A stretch of DNA of 64,000 nucleotides from Rhodopseudomonas palustris. GTDB lineage: Bacteria > Pseudomonadota > Alphaproteobacteria > Rhizobiales > Xanthobacteraceae. The notes below the pieces were generated by a model that saw nothing but the letters and a program-made list of their open reading frames with translations, was not told the origin of the DNA and did no database searches. Location of the stretch: NCBI RefSeq assembly GCF_003591005.1, contig NZ_QYYD01000004.1, forward strand, positions 124,001-188,000. Direction: 5' to 3'. A program made the position numbers and the translations under genes. Position 1 is the first letter of the stretch. Every line of letters begins with the position of its first letter. This document shows, piece by piece, positions 9,031 to 18,701 of this stretch.

Positions 9031-10896
9031 ATGAGTCTCGGAGACGCACTTTCGATCGCGATGGCCGGCCTGCGCGCGAACCAGGCGGCGATGTCGTTGG
9101 TGTCGTCGAACGTCGCCAACGCGGAAACGCCCGGCTACGTTCGCAAGACCGTCAATCAGGTCCAGACCTATTCCGGCCCGGCGGGCAGCGGTGTCTCGGT
9201 CGTGGGCGTCAACCGCGAACTCGACGCCTTCCTGCAAGCCCAGCTTCGCACCGAAACCTCCGGCGCGTCCTACGCTTCGCTGCGAGCCGACTTCCTCAAC
9301 CAGGTGCAGGGATTGTTCGGCGATCCGAATTCGACCGGGACGCTGGAGAACTCCTTCAACGAATTGACCGCTGCGGTGCGGGCGCTCGCCACCAGCCCGG
9401 ATAGCACCTCGGCACGGATCGGCGTGCTCAACGCCGCGCAGGTGATGTCAGGTGCACTCAACGCGATGTCGAACGGCATCCAGGCGCTGCGCAGCGGCGC
9501 CGAGACCGGGCTGTCGGACAGCACCACCACCGCCAACAACCTGCTGCAGCAGATCGCCTCGATCAACAACAACATCCGCAGCAATCCGGCCGGCGGTACC
9601 TCGACCGACGCGGCGACGGCGGCGATGCTCGACCAGCGCGACCAGGCCATCAGTCAGCTCGCCCAGCTGATGGACATCCGCGTCGTCACCGACGCCTCCA
9701 ATCAGGTGACGGTCTTCACCGGCTCCGGGGTGCAACTCGCCGGCATGCAGGCCGCCAAACTATCGTTCGACGCGCAGGGCACGGTGACGCCGACGACGAC
9801 CTGGAGCTCGAACCCGGCCAACAGCCAACTCGGGTCGGTCAAGGTCAGCTATGCGGACGGCAGCTCGATCGACCTGACGGGCTCGCTGAAGTCCGGCAAG
9901 ATGGCCGCCTATATCGAGCTGCGGGACAAGTCGCTAGTGCAGGCGCAGACCCAGCTCGATCAGTTCGCGGCCTCGATGGCGAGCGCACTGTCGGACAAGA
10001 CCACGGCCGGCACCCCTGTGACGTCCGGTACCCAAGCCGGCTTCGCGCTCGATCTGTCGAACATGAAGTCCGGCAACACCATCAATATCAGCTACACCGA
10101 CACGGTCACCGGGACCCAGCGCACCGTCTCGGTGATGCGGGTGGACGATCCCTCGTCGCTGCCGCCGCCTCAGACCGCGACGCTCGACCCCAACGACTAC
10201 GTGGTCGGCATCGATTTTTCCGGAGCCTCCGGATCAGTCACTGCGCAGCTCAATGCCGCGCTCAACGGCCGCAACCTGCAATTCACCGGCACCGCGCCGA
10301 ACATCACGGTGCTGAACAACGTCAATTTTTCGACAGTCACTGCGGCGTCGGTGACCAGCACGGTGACGTCGCTTGCCGGCGGCAGCGCCGAACTGCCGCT
10401 GTTCACCGACGGCAGCTCCGCTTACAGCGGCGCGTTGACCGGCACAGGCTCGCAGATGACCGGTTTCGCGCAGCGCATCGCCGTCAATCCGGCGCTGGTC
10501 AATGATCCGGCCAAGCTGGTGGCCTATACGGCGTCGACGGCGGCCGGCGATACCACGCGTCCGGACTTCATCCTCAAGCAGCTCAGCACCAGCAAGTTTC
10601 TGTATTCGCCGTCGACCGGGGTCGGCTCGACAGGCACGCCCTACAACGGCACGCTGCAGAACTATCTGCAGCAATTCGTGTCGCTGCAGGGCTCCAACGC
10701 GCAAGCGGCGTCGCAGCTGTCCGACGGTCAGACCGTGGTGCTGAACACGCTGCAGCAGAAGTACTCGACGAGCTCCGGCGTCAACATGGACGAAGAAATG
10801 GCGCATCTGCTGGCGCTGCAGAATGCGTATTCGGCCAATGCGCGGGTGATGTCGACGGTGAACCAGATGTATCAGACGCTGATGCAGGCAATGTGA
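9031..10896 (+). CDS. flgK: Flagellar hook-associated protein 1, FlgK
   Basis: FlgK is the first hook-filament junction protein, capping the hook so that filament can grow. The 621-residue protein has the family N-terminus (SLGDALSIAMAGLRANQAAMSLVSSNVANAETPGYVRK) in short pieces recognisable as the D0/D1 helices and the C-terminal LLALQNAYSANARVMSTVNQMYQTLMQAM type helix. Length is ordinary to slightly long for the family. It is the second gene of flgE-flgK-flgL, only 7 bases before flgL, so the two junction proteins are made together. Confidence 0.95.
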   Translation: MSLGDALSIAMAGLRANQAAMSLVSSNVANAETPGYVRKTVNQVQTYSGPAGSGVSVVGVNRELDAFLQAQLRTETSGASYASLRADFLNQVQGLFGDPNSTGTLENSFNELTAAVRALATSPDSTSARIGVLNAAQVMSGALNAMSNGIQALRSGAETGLSDSTTTANNLLQQIASINNNIRSNPAGGTSTDAATAAMLDQRDQAISQLAQLMDIRVVTDASNQVTVFTGSGVQLAGMQAAKLSFDAQGTVTPTTTWSSNPANSQLGSVKVSYADGSSIDLTGSLKSGKMAAYIELRDKSLVQAQTQLDQFAASMASALSDKTTAGTPVTSGTQAGFALDLSNMKSGNTINISYTDTVTGTQRTVSVMRVDDPSSLPPPQTATLDPNDYVVGIDFSGASGSVTAQLNAALNGRNLQFTGTAPNITVLNNVNFSTVTAASVTSTVTSLAGGSAELPLFTDGSSAYSGALTGTGSQMTGFAQRIAVNPALVNDPAKLVAYTASTAAGDTTRPDFILKQLSTSKFLYSPSTGVGSTGTPYNGTLQNYLQQFVSLQGSNAQAASQLSDGQTVVLNTLQQKYSTSSGVNMDEEMAHLLALQNAYSANARVMSTVNQMYQTLMQAM

Positions 10897-10903
10897 GGCA
10901 GCA

Positions 10904-12511
10904 ATGGCGATCGATGGCGTAAGCGGGCGTACCTCCTATATCGGCACCGGCATCGTCAACATCCGGAGTCAGATCGAGAGCCTGACCGCACAGCTGGCGA
11001 ACGGCCGGGTATCGACCACCTATGCGGGCGACGGCACCGGCCGCAGCCTGGCGATCGGCATGCGGGCGCAGGTGGCGAACATCGCCAGCTATTCCGACAC
11101 GATGACCAACATCAACACGCGGATCAGCGTCGCCAATTTGTCGCTGCAGCGGCTGAACGCGATCGGCAGCGAGGTCAAGGGCGCGGCCGCGAGCGCCGGC
11201 GCGACGCTCGACAACACCGGTCAGTCGGCGGGCCAGAAGACGGCCGGTCTGGACTTCTTCGACGCCGTCGACATGCTCAACGCCCAGTCCAGCGGCCGCT
11301 ATCTGTTTTCGGGACGCGCCACCGACACCGCGCCGGTGACCTCGGCCGACCAGATCATGAACGGCAACGGCGCGGCGATCGCCGGGCTGAAGCAAGTAAT
11401 CAGCGAGCGCCATGACGCCGATGTCGGCACCAACGGCATGGGGCGGACCATCGTCTCGGCCGGCGCCACGCCGACCTCGGTGCAGATCGGCGAGGACTTC
11501 GCGGCCAATCCCTACGCGACACCGACCGCGATCGGGGCGTCGCCGTTCGGCCTGAAGATCGCGTCGATCTCGACGACGATCGCGGGCGCGACGACGACGC
11601 AGCCCACCGAGACGCCGCCGACCACGGCGCCGGCCGCGCCCAATCCGGTGGCGATGGGCATCGACCTCAACGGCAACCTGCCGAAGGAGGGCGACACCGT
11701 GTCGTTCACCTTCAATTTGCCGGACGGCACCCAGGAAACCATCAAGCTGACGGCGTCGTCGCAGACGCCGCTGCCGGCCAACAGCTTTGCGATCGACCCG
11801 GGCGATCCGCTGGCGGTGCCGGCGGTGCCGGCATCGCCGACGATCACTGCCGGCAATCTCAAGACCGCGCTGAGCAATGCGGTGCAGCAGCTGTCGGGCA
11901 GCGCGCTGGCGGCCGCCTCGGCGATCAAGGCCGGCGACGACTTCTTCAACAACACGCCGCCGCTGCGCGTCGCCGGCAGCGCGCCGTTCGGCGCGGCGAC
12001 CGGGCAGGTCGCCGGCACCAAGGCCGACACCGTGTTCTGGTACAATGGCGAGCCGGACTCGCCGACCGATCCGGCGCGCGGCACGGCGATCGGCCGCGTC
12101 GACGACGCCATCACGGTGCAATACGGCATCCGCGCCGACGAGCAGGCGCTGCGCAAGCAGCTGCAGACCGTGGCGGTGTTCGCCGCGGTGACGACCTCGG
12201 CGAGCGATCCGAACGGCGCCAACAAACTCGCCGCGCTCAACCAGCGCGTGGCTGCGAACCTGGCGGTGGTGCCGGGCGAGCAGACGATCCAGAATATCCA
12301 GGCCGATCTCGCCGGCGCGCAGGCCTCGATGAAGGCCAGCGGCGATCGTCAGACCCAGACCAAGGCGCTGGCGCAGACCATGCTGGACTCGATCGAGGGG
12401 GTGAACAACGACGAGGTCGCGACCAAGATCCTGGCGCTGCAGACCAGCCTGCAGGCGTCCTATCAGTTGACGTCGCAGCTCTATCAGATGAGCCTGGTCA
12501 AGTTCCTCTGA
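10904..12511 (+). CDS. flgL: Flagellar hook-associated protein 3 / flagellin-fold protein FlgL
   Basis: FlgL is the second junction protein, between FlgK and the filament. The start resembles flagellin D0/D1 (SYIGTGIVNIRSQIESLT), and the end (ILALQTSLQASYQLTSQLYQMSLVKFL) is the matching coiled-coil helix. At 535 residues it is longer than enteric FlgL (about 320), with a Pro/Thr/Ala-rich stretch around residues 225-260. ATG lies 7 bases after the flgK stop. It ends the operon; the next gene is convergent. Confidence 0.9.
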   Translation: MAIDGVSGRTSYIGTGIVNIRSQIESLTAQLANGRVSTTYAGDGTGRSLAIGMRAQVANIASYSDTMTNINTRISVANLSLQRLNAIGSEVKGAAASAGATLDNTGQSAGQKTAGLDFFDAVDMLNAQSSGRYLFSGRATDTAPVTSADQIMNGNGAAIAGLKQVISERHDADVGTNGMGRTIVSAGATPTSVQIGEDFAANPYATPTAIGASPFGLKIASISTTIAGATTTQPTETPPTTAPAAPNPVAMGIDLNGNLPKEGDTVSFTFNLPDGTQETIKLTASSQTPLPANSFAIDPGDPLAVPAVPASPTITAGNLKTALSNAVQQLSGSALAAASAIKAGDDFFNNTPPLRVAGSAPFGAATGQVAGTKADTVFWYNGEPDSPTDPARGTAIGRVDDAITVQYGIRADEQALRKQLQTVAVFAAVTTSASDPNGANKLAALNQRVAANLAVVPGEQTIQNIQADLAGAQASMKASGDRQTQTKALAQTMLDSIEGVNNDEVATKILALQTSLQASYQLTSQLYQMSLVKFL

Positions 12512-12577
12512 GGCCCTTTGCGGCGCGCCGATCGATCCCTGCAGCTGCGCTCGGCGGCTGATCCGCGACCTGACACG

Positions 12578-13495
12578 TCACGCGCTGCCGGCGGATGGCC
12601 GGCCTTCGCGCTCCAGCCAATCGCAGAACACCGCGGTCGGCGAGTCGTGCTGGCTGCCATCGGCCACGTAGGCGAAGTAACTCCTGGCGGGAAGACTGAT
12701 GTCCGGAAACGGCGCGACCAGGCGGCCGGCCGCGACGTCGTCGGCGACCAGCGCTGTGGGGCCCATCGCCACGCCCAGGCCGTCGAGCGCGGCCTGGATG
12801 GACAGAAAGAAGTGATCGAACGTCAACGTTTCGGTCGGGGTAATGCGGGGCTGTCCGGCCTGCACCAGCCAGTCGTGCCAAAGCCGCGGCATCGACGAAA
12901 CGTTCAGCAAAGTATGCCGCGCCAGATCAGAGACGTCGTCGAGCGGCAATTTGGCGAGCAGGGCAGGGCTGCACACTGGTAAGCGGCGTTCCGAGAGAAA
13001 CAGCCGCGATGCCATGCCGTGAAATGCATCCGGCCCGCCGCGAATGACGACGTCGAACGTCTCCGGCAGCGCGTCGATCGGTTCGTTCGAGGTCGTCAGC
13101 CGAACCTCGATGTCGGGACGTTCGGCGCGGAAACGTTTCAGCCGCGGCAGCAGCCACCGCATGCTGAACGTGGCCAGCGCATTGACGCGGAGCACGGCCG
13201 CCGGACCGTCACCCTGCGTCGCGTGATGGCGCTGCACAGCCTCGGCAATGCGATCCAGCGCCGGGCCGAACTCGTCGAGCAGCGCCTTGCCGGCGGACGT
13301 GAGCGTGACGCGCCGCGTCGAGCGCCGGAACAGCGGCGGATCTCCCAGCCGGTCTTCCAGCAGGCGCACCTGCTGGCTGATTGCGCCATGCGTGACGCCC
13401 AGTTCGATGGCGGCTTGCTTGAAGCTCTCGAGCCGCGCCGCCGCCTCGAACGCCCGTACCGCATTGAGCGGCGGCAAAGATCTGCGTGGAGCCAT
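12578..13495 (-). CDS. LysR-family transcriptional regulator, GcvA-like
   Basis: 305 residues. The N-terminal winged helix-turn-helix (LPPLNAVRAFEAAARLESFKQAA.. then THGAISQQVRLLEDRLG, residues 7-66) is of the GcvA type, followed by a periplasmic-binding-fold effector domain. It is divergent from the MFS gene at 13651 with about 155 bases between, the normal arrangement for a LysR protein controlling its neighbour. Effector unknown. The role in controlling the transporter is inferred from position only. Confidence 0.88.
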   Translation of the reverse strand: MAPRRSLPPLNAVRAFEAAARLESFKQAAIELGVTHGAISQQVRLLEDRLGDPPLFRRSTRRVTLTSAGKALLDEFGPALDRIAEAVQRHHATQGDGPAAVLRVNALATFSMRWLLPRLKRFRAERPDIEVRLTTSNEPIDALPETFDVVIRGGPDAFHGMASRLFLSERRLPVCSPALLAKLPLDDVSDLARHTLLNVSSMPRLWHDWLVQAGQPRITPTETLTFDHFFLSIQAALDGLGVAMGPTALVADDVAAGRLVAPFPDISLPARSYFAYVADGSQHDSPTAVFCDWLEREGRPSAGSA

Positions 13496-13650
13496 CGTTA
13501 GAAATCCTAACCCATCAGCCGATTATTACTGGTTTGTGACAGCTGCAGCAATCGCTCAAGGTTGTCAGACGAACTGTCGTGAGCCGAAAGACACGCCATG
13601 AATCAGATTTTCTTCTGCTGCGCTCGGGTGGACGCAGGGGGCGCGTGGAG

Positions 13651-14850
13651 ATGACGGAGTTGGCGGAGGCTGCCGGAGCCCGTCCCGACCGTGATGCATC
13701 GGGGCTTTCGAAACCCGAAAAGTCGCGCAGCCTGCTGGCCGCATGTCTCGCCCATGCGCTTCATGACGGCTACACCGACGCGCTGTACGCCTTCCTGCCG
13801 GTCTGGCAGGCGCAGTTCGGCTTGTCGTATGCGATGCTGGCGGTCGTGCGGGCGTTGTATTTCGGCACGATGGGCGGTCTGCAGATCCCGGCCGACCGGG
13901 TGCTGCGCGGCTGGTCACCGCGGGCGGCGCTGATCCTGTCCACCACCGCGGCTGCGGCGGGCCTGTTGCTGATGGCGCTGCCGCTCGGATTTGCCGGCCT
14001 GTGCGTCGGCCTCGTTGTCGCCGGCATCGGATCGAGCATCCAGCATCCGCGCGGCTCGATGCTCGTCGTCGCCAGCTACGGCACCGCCGCACGGCAGCCG
14101 CTCGGCATCTACAATTTTTCCGGCGATCTCGGGAAGGCCGCCTTGCCGGCGGCGGTCGCGATGCTGTTGCCGATCCTCGCCTGGCAATCGGTGCTTTTGC
14201 TGCTGGCGGGGCTCGGAGCGGTGATCGTGGCCGCGCTGGCGACGCTGACGCCGGCTGCCACTCCCAGCGATGTCGTCAAAGACGCGGCGCCGGGCCGCGG
14301 CGGTGGCGGCTTTCGCATCCTCACCACGATCGGTGCGCTCGATACCGCAACTCGCATGGGGTACCTGTTGTTTCTGCCGTTTCTGATCCACGCACAGGGC
14401 GGCGGATTGCAGGCCGTCGGGGCCGCGCTCGCGCTATTGTTCATCGGTGGCGCTTTCGGCAAGGCGACATGCGCCTGGCTCGGCGAGCGGCTGGGCGTGG
14501 TCGGCACCGTCATCATCACCGAGACGGCGACCGCCTTGCTGATCGCGGCGACGTTGGTCACGCCGCTGCCGCTCACCCTTGTGCTGTTGCCGATGCTCGG
14601 CGTCGTGCTGAACGGCACGTCGTCTGTGCTGTACGGCACTGTCCCGGATCTATCTACGGGCGATACCGGGCGTGCCTTCGCAATCTTCTATACCAGCGTG
14701 ATCTGTGCCGGCGGGCTGGCGCCGATCCTGTACGGCACGATTGCCGACCACAGCAGCCGCACCGTCGGCGTGCTGGCCTCGGCCGCCACCGCGGCGCTGA
14801 TCGTCCCACTCGTTTTGGCGCTGCGGCCGCATCTGCACCGGCGCCGCTGA
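13651..14850 (+). CDS. Major facilitator superfamily exporter, fosmidomycin-resistance-like
   Basis: About 399 residues with some 11-12 hydrophobic segments. The opening HALHDGYTDALYAFLPVWQ, the cytoplasmic loop with ADRVLRGW and the motif GIGSSIQHPRGS resemble the Fsr (fosmidomycin resistance) branch of MFS drug exporters. Substrate is unknown. Start is uncertain: ATG 13651 has GGAG directly abutting it, GTG 13645 has GGGGG at better distance, and GTG 13579 would add 24 residues. Divergent from the LysR gene, which probably regulates it. Confidence 0.82.
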   Translation: MTELAEAAGARPDRDASGLSKPEKSRSLLAACLAHALHDGYTDALYAFLPVWQAQFGLSYAMLAVVRALYFGTMGGLQIPADRVLRGWSPRAALILSTTAAAAGLLLMALPLGFAGLCVGLVVAGIGSSIQHPRGSMLVVASYGTAARQPLGIYNFSGDLGKAALPAAVAMLLPILAWQSVLLLLAGLGAVIVAALATLTPAATPSDVVKDAAPGRGGGGFRILTTIGALDTATRMGYLLFLPFLIHAQGGGLQAVGAALALLFIGGAFGKATCAWLGERLGVVGTVIITETATALLIAATLVTPLPLTLVLLPMLGVVLNGTSSVLYGTVPDLSTGDTGRAFAIFYTSVICAGGLAPILYGTIADHSSRTVGVLASAATAALIVPLVLALRPHLHRRR

Positions 14851-14888
14851 GCGCCTGGCCACGTGTCAGCGCAATGATCGTCTCGCCG

Positions 14889-15863
14889 TCAGGACCGATC
14901 AGCGCGCTGGGATTGAAGCGCTGTCTTCTGATACTCGCCGGGTGACATCCCGTAGGCCGCTTTGAATCGGCGGCCGAAATAGGTCATGTCCGAAAAGCCC
15001 CAGCCGTGGGCGATGTCGGAGACGGTGCGATGCGCCTGGCTGGGATCTTCAAGCGCGCGCCGGCAGTGCGACAGGCGTCGGGAGAGGATCAGGCGGTGCA
15101 GGGACGAATCCTGATCGGCGAGCAGTTCATTTGCATAGCGGACGCTTATTCCCACCGCATCGGCGACGAGCTGGCCGTCGAGCCGGCAATCCGTGAGCCG
15201 CGCTTCCACGACTGATCGGATCTGCCCCAGCAACAACGCTCTCGGACTCGAGACGCGTCCGACAACGTTCGCCATGGTTCTGGCGATGGATAGTCCGAGG
15301 AGATCGAGCACGTGATTGGCGACGAGATCTTCTGTCGTGCGAGTCGTTTTCCCGACCAGCGACGGCAGCTTCGCGGCGCTGGCCAGTGCCAGCTCGTCAT
15401 CAAAACGCTCGGCAGTGATCCGATGCCCGATCAGTTCCCGGTTTCGACCGATCCGCGCGTGGATGGCGCGCCGCGGCGCCTTGATCAGCAGGGTTTTCGA
15501 ATCCTGCGAGAACCGCGCATTGTAAGGCATCAGCGGCTCGATCAGCATCAGTGAGCCGGCTTTCAGATCGACCTCGCGGGCGTTCTGAACGACCTGAAGG
15601 CTGCCCGACAACTGCAGACAGACGAACATCGCATCGGGACTGGTGCGTTCGACATGGGCGGAGCTGTGAGAGACCAGCATCGACGAGTTGCTGAATTCGA
15701 CGAGCTCCAGAGTTCCAAACGTCGCCGCTTTGATTTCGGCCTGAAACGCCAGGCGATCGTCAGGTACCGAGTCGTGACCGACGATGTTCTTGCAGGCGAT
15801 ACTGTGCCAATAGTCAAAACGGTCGCGCGGATGAACAGACGCGGTCGAGAAGATAGTATCCAA
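14889..15863 (-). CDS. AraC-family transcriptional regulator
   Basis: 324 residues. The N-terminal half fits the AraC-binding-like (FeaR-type) beta domain (RFDYWHSI near residue 14, and LKAGSLMLIEP near 124). The C-terminal 100 residues hold the two helix-turn-helices, with the second ending in DIAHGWGFSDMTYFGRRFKAAYGMSPGEYQK, whose core GFSD..FGRRFK is the AraC signature. It ends 38 bases beyond the convergent MFS gene. No target gene is obvious next to it. Confidence 0.88.
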   Translation of the reverse strand: MDTIFSTASVHPRDRFDYWHSIACKNIVGHDSVPDDRLAFQAEIKAATFGTLELVEFSNSSMLVSHSSAHVERTSPDAMFVCLQLSGSLQVVQNAREVDLKAGSLMLIEPLMPYNARFSQDSKTLLIKAPRRAIHARIGRNRELIGHRITAERFDDELALASAAKLPSLVGKTTRTTEDLVANHVLDLLGLSIARTMANVVGRVSSPRALLLGQIRSVVEARLTDCRLDGQLVADAVGISVRYANELLADQDSSLHRLILSRRLSHCRRALEDPSQAHRTVSDIAHGWGFSDMTYFGRRFKAAYGMSPGEYQKTALQSQRADRS

Positions 15864-16062
15864 GTTTATCGTTTCCTAACCGTAATTTCACCCATAGATC
15901 GCGCCAACCAGGCCGATCCGGAGCCCAAAGCATCGACTATCAGGGTTGGTGAACGTTCGGCCGAACTCGCGTTGCGCGTAGGCACGGCGCGGAGTTGGCA
16001 CGAATTGAACTAACTCACAAGCTCCGTGTGCTCACAAAGGGCCCGGGCGATGGGCACCTGCC

Positions 16063-16449
16063 ATGCAAGACGACGCGTTGGCATTACAGGGCGGAAACCA
16101 ATCCTCACGCGCGGTGGATAGTCCCATTCGCCGCGCCGTCGTGCTTCGTTCTGTCGACGAAACACCGGCGGCTGTCTGTCCGACTGTCAAACGACCTTTA
16201 CAAAAACGCGTGTGGTTCGATCCGCCGCGTCCGGTGGTCTGCGCCCTTGATGAAGGTGCGACGGTCGAGTGTGTTGTTCTTGGTATCTGGAATAGCGGCG
16301 CCAGGATTCGTGCGCAGAGTCCTCGTCTGCTCACCGAGTTCAACTTGCTGTTTGCATCGGGGCCGGCGCCGGTGTGGCGACGCTGCAAGCGTTTAGTCGT
16401 GCGCGGGGACGTGGTCGATGTCGAGTTTCTGCCCAAGACACCGCGATAA
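16063..16449 (+). CDS. PilZ-like protein (degenerate c-di-GMP-binding domain)
   Basis: 128 residues. The second half (VECVVLGIWNSGARIRA, then RRCKRLVVRGDVVDVEF) matches the beta-barrel of PilZ domains as found in Bradyrhizobiaceae, with WNSGARI in place of the D/NxSxxG motif. The usual RxxxR upstream element is weak (KRPLQKR near residue 43). Whether it still binds c-di-GMP is therefore doubtful. It lies 26 bases before a GGDEF-EAL gene on the same strand, which supports a c-di-GMP connection. The ribosome site is poor, so the start may be later. Confidence 0.55.
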   Translation: MQDDALALQGGNQSSRAVDSPIRRAVVLRSVDETPAAVCPTVKRPLQKRVWFDPPRPVVCALDEGATVECVVLGIWNSGARIRAQSPRLLTEFNLLFASGPAPVWRRCKRLVVRGDVVDVEFLPKTPR

Positions 16450-16475
16450 CGAGTTCTCAAGCAGGTCGGGTACAG

Positions 16476-18701
16476 ATGAGCTTTCCGCTGCCTCCAGACG
16501 AAACCGAGCGATTGGCCGCTCTTCGAGCCTTGCAGATCCTGGACACAGCGCCGACCCGCGATTTCGATGGCATCGTGCGGCTGGCGCGCGATTTGATGGA
16601 TGTTCCCATCGCCGCGATCTCGCTGCTCGACCAGCACCGGCAGTGGTTCAAGGCTGTCGAAGGGTTCGACTGCAGGCAGACTCCGCGAGATATCGCATTT
16701 TGCGCACATACGATCTGTTCGCCCGAGCCGCTGATCGTGCCCGACACCGCCGAGGACGGTCGATTTCGGGACAATCCGCTGGTCCAGGGCGCTCCGCACA
16801 TCAGGTTCTACGCAGGAATTCCTCTGAAACTCGGAGATGGACCGAACCTCGGCAGTCTTTGCGTGATCGATACCAAGCCGCGCAGCATGACGGAGCAGGA
16901 ACTCGTGCGGCTCGAGAACCTCAAGGAGATCGCCGTTGGTCTCCTCAGCAATCACGCCCGTTCGATGCAGACCAGTCAGCAGGAAAGAACCATCAAGGAT
17001 CAGGAGCAGCTGCTTTGGAAGAACCATCGGCTGCTGGAATCCGCCTGTGAGCTGGGAAAACTGGGGGCCTGGGAGCACGACATCGCGACCGGGCAATTCA
17101 GGTGGACACGCGGCATGTTCAGCCTGCACGAGATGGCGTCAGACACCGAGTGCAACATCACGGCGCAGTTCAACCTCTACCCCGAGCCGGAACGGACGCG
17201 CCTCAGGACGCTGATCAGCGAAGCTGACCGCGCACGGCGGCCGTATCGCTTCGAGGGGCGGATGTACACCATCAAGGGAAATCTGAAGTGGGTCCGTCTG
17301 GTGTCCGAAGTCGAACTCGACGGCAGTCGTCTGGTTCGGCGCTACGGCTTGAAGCAGGACATCACCGAGGAAAAGCTGCTGCTGGAGCGCGTCAAGAACC
17401 TGGCCAGTTCCGACGAACTGACGGGGCTGGGCAACCGTCGCGCCACAAGATGGGCGCTCACCCGACTCGGCAAGTCCGGACTGACGCCGATTGCGCTGCT
17501 GACCCTCGACCTCGACGGATTCAAGGAGATCAATGACACGCACGGCCACGCGGCCGGCGACTCGTGTCTGCGTCGCATCGGTCAGCGGCTGAAGGCCGTC
17601 GCGGGACCTGAGGTCGTGGTCGCCCGTACGGGAGGGGATGAGTTTGCGTTGATCTGGGCCGGTGCCGACGAGGCTGGGCTCGAGCGCCTGATCGAAAGCG
17701 TGCTCAAGGCGATCCGCAAGCCGGTCGCCTGGCGCGGGCACAGCTGCTATCTGTCCTGCTCGATCGGCGTCGCTACCCGTGACGGCAACGGCTGCTTCGC
17801 TCCGGACGAGCTATTGCAGGAAGCCGATTTGGCTCTCTATGAAGCCAAGCGTGAGGGCAAGAACTGCTGGCGGCGGTTCCGCAGCGAACTTCAGGCGGCC
17901 ACGATCGAGCGTAAGGCGATCCTCAAATCGGCCAGGAAAGGTTTGAGCCAGAGCCGATTCAAGTTGTTCTTCCAGCCCAAGGTGCTGCTGAGCAATGGAG
18001 CGCATTGCGGCTTCGAGGCATTGCTGCGCCTGGTCACCGAGGACGGCGCAATTCTCGCGCCCGGGGCGTTCTCGGCGGCTCTGGACGATCGGTCGCTTTC
18101 GAGGTCCCTGGGAGACTTCGTGATCGAAGCCGCCGTCAAACAAGCGCGGACGTGGCGCGACGCCGGCGTCACATTCGGCCATATCGCGATCAATCTGAGC
18201 GCGAGCCAATTAAGGTCGCCCGGCTTCGCGCAGCATCTTCTCGATCGGCTGGATGCGCATGGACTGCCTCACCGTCATATCTCGGTGGAGGTGACTGAAG
18301 GGATCTTCCTGTCGTCGCGGGCTGATGCGATCACCGCAAACTGTCGGGCGCTGCGGGAAGCCGACGTCAGTATCGCCTTTGACGACTTCGGGACCGGATA
18401 TGCGTCGCTCACTCACCTGCGTGATTTTCCGGTCGACACGATCAAGATCGACCGCTCGTTCGTTGCGGGCCTGGGCAAAGGGAAATGCTCGCTGGCCATT
18501 GTCAACGCGATCATCGGGCTCGGAAACAATCTGGGGTTGGACGTAGTTGCCGAAGGTGTGGAGACGCAAGCGCAGCGCGAATATCTCGCCGCCGTCGGCT
18601 GTCATTTTGCTCAGGGCTTCCTGTTCGGAAGGCCGCTGCCGGCCGAAGACGCGGAACGAACGCTGGTCCGATCGCCGCGCGCTGTTTCTGACGCGGCCTG
18701 A
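16476..18701 (+). CDS. GAF-PAS-GGDEF-EAL protein (c-di-GMP synthesis/breakdown)
   Basis: 741 residues from the ATG at 16476: GAF domain (about 20-150), PAS/PAC (about 185-300), diguanylate cyclase with intact TGGDEF (GGDEF at 386-390), and phosphodiesterase with EAL at 514-516, DDFGTGYASL and AEGVET. Both catalytic motifs look complete, so it could make and hydrolyse c-di-GMP, with the sensory domains deciding which. Its place between the hook operon and the flagellins, and behind a PilZ-like gene, suggests a role in the motile-sessile choice; this is inferred. No membrane segment. Confidence 0.92.
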   Translation: MSFPLPPDETERLAALRALQILDTAPTRDFDGIVRLARDLMDVPIAAISLLDQHRQWFKAVEGFDCRQTPRDIAFCAHTICSPEPLIVPDTAEDGRFRDNPLVQGAPHIRFYAGIPLKLGDGPNLGSLCVIDTKPRSMTEQELVRLENLKEIAVGLLSNHARSMQTSQQERTIKDQEQLLWKNHRLLESACELGKLGAWEHDIATGQFRWTRGMFSLHEMASDTECNITAQFNLYPEPERTRLRTLISEADRARRPYRFEGRMYTIKGNLKWVRLVSEVELDGSRLVRRYGLKQDITEEKLLLERVKNLASSDELTGLGNRRATRWALTRLGKSGLTPIALLTLDLDGFKEINDTHGHAAGDSCLRRIGQRLKAVAGPEVVVARTGGDEFALIWAGADEAGLERLIESVLKAIRKPVAWRGHSCYLSCSIGVATRDGNGCFAPDELLQEADLALYEAKREGKNCWRRFRSELQAATIERKAILKSARKGLSQSRFKLFFQPKVLLSNGAHCGFEALLRLVTEDGAILAPGAFSAALDDRSLSRSLGDFVIEAAVKQARTWRDAGVTFGHIAINLSASQLRSPGFAQHLLDRLDAHGLPHRHISVEVTEGIFLSSRADAITANCRALREADVSIAFDDFGTGYASLTHLRDFPVDTIKIDRSFVAGLGKGKCSLAIVNAIIGLGNNLGLDVVAEGVETQAQREYLAAVGCHFAQGFLFGRPLPAEDAERTLVRSPRAVSDAA

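Noticed and set aside
15992-16010. TTGGCACGAATTGAAC, resembling a sigma-54 promoter before the PilZ-like gene
   Set aside because: The required GC of the -12 element is missing at the 10-base spacing.
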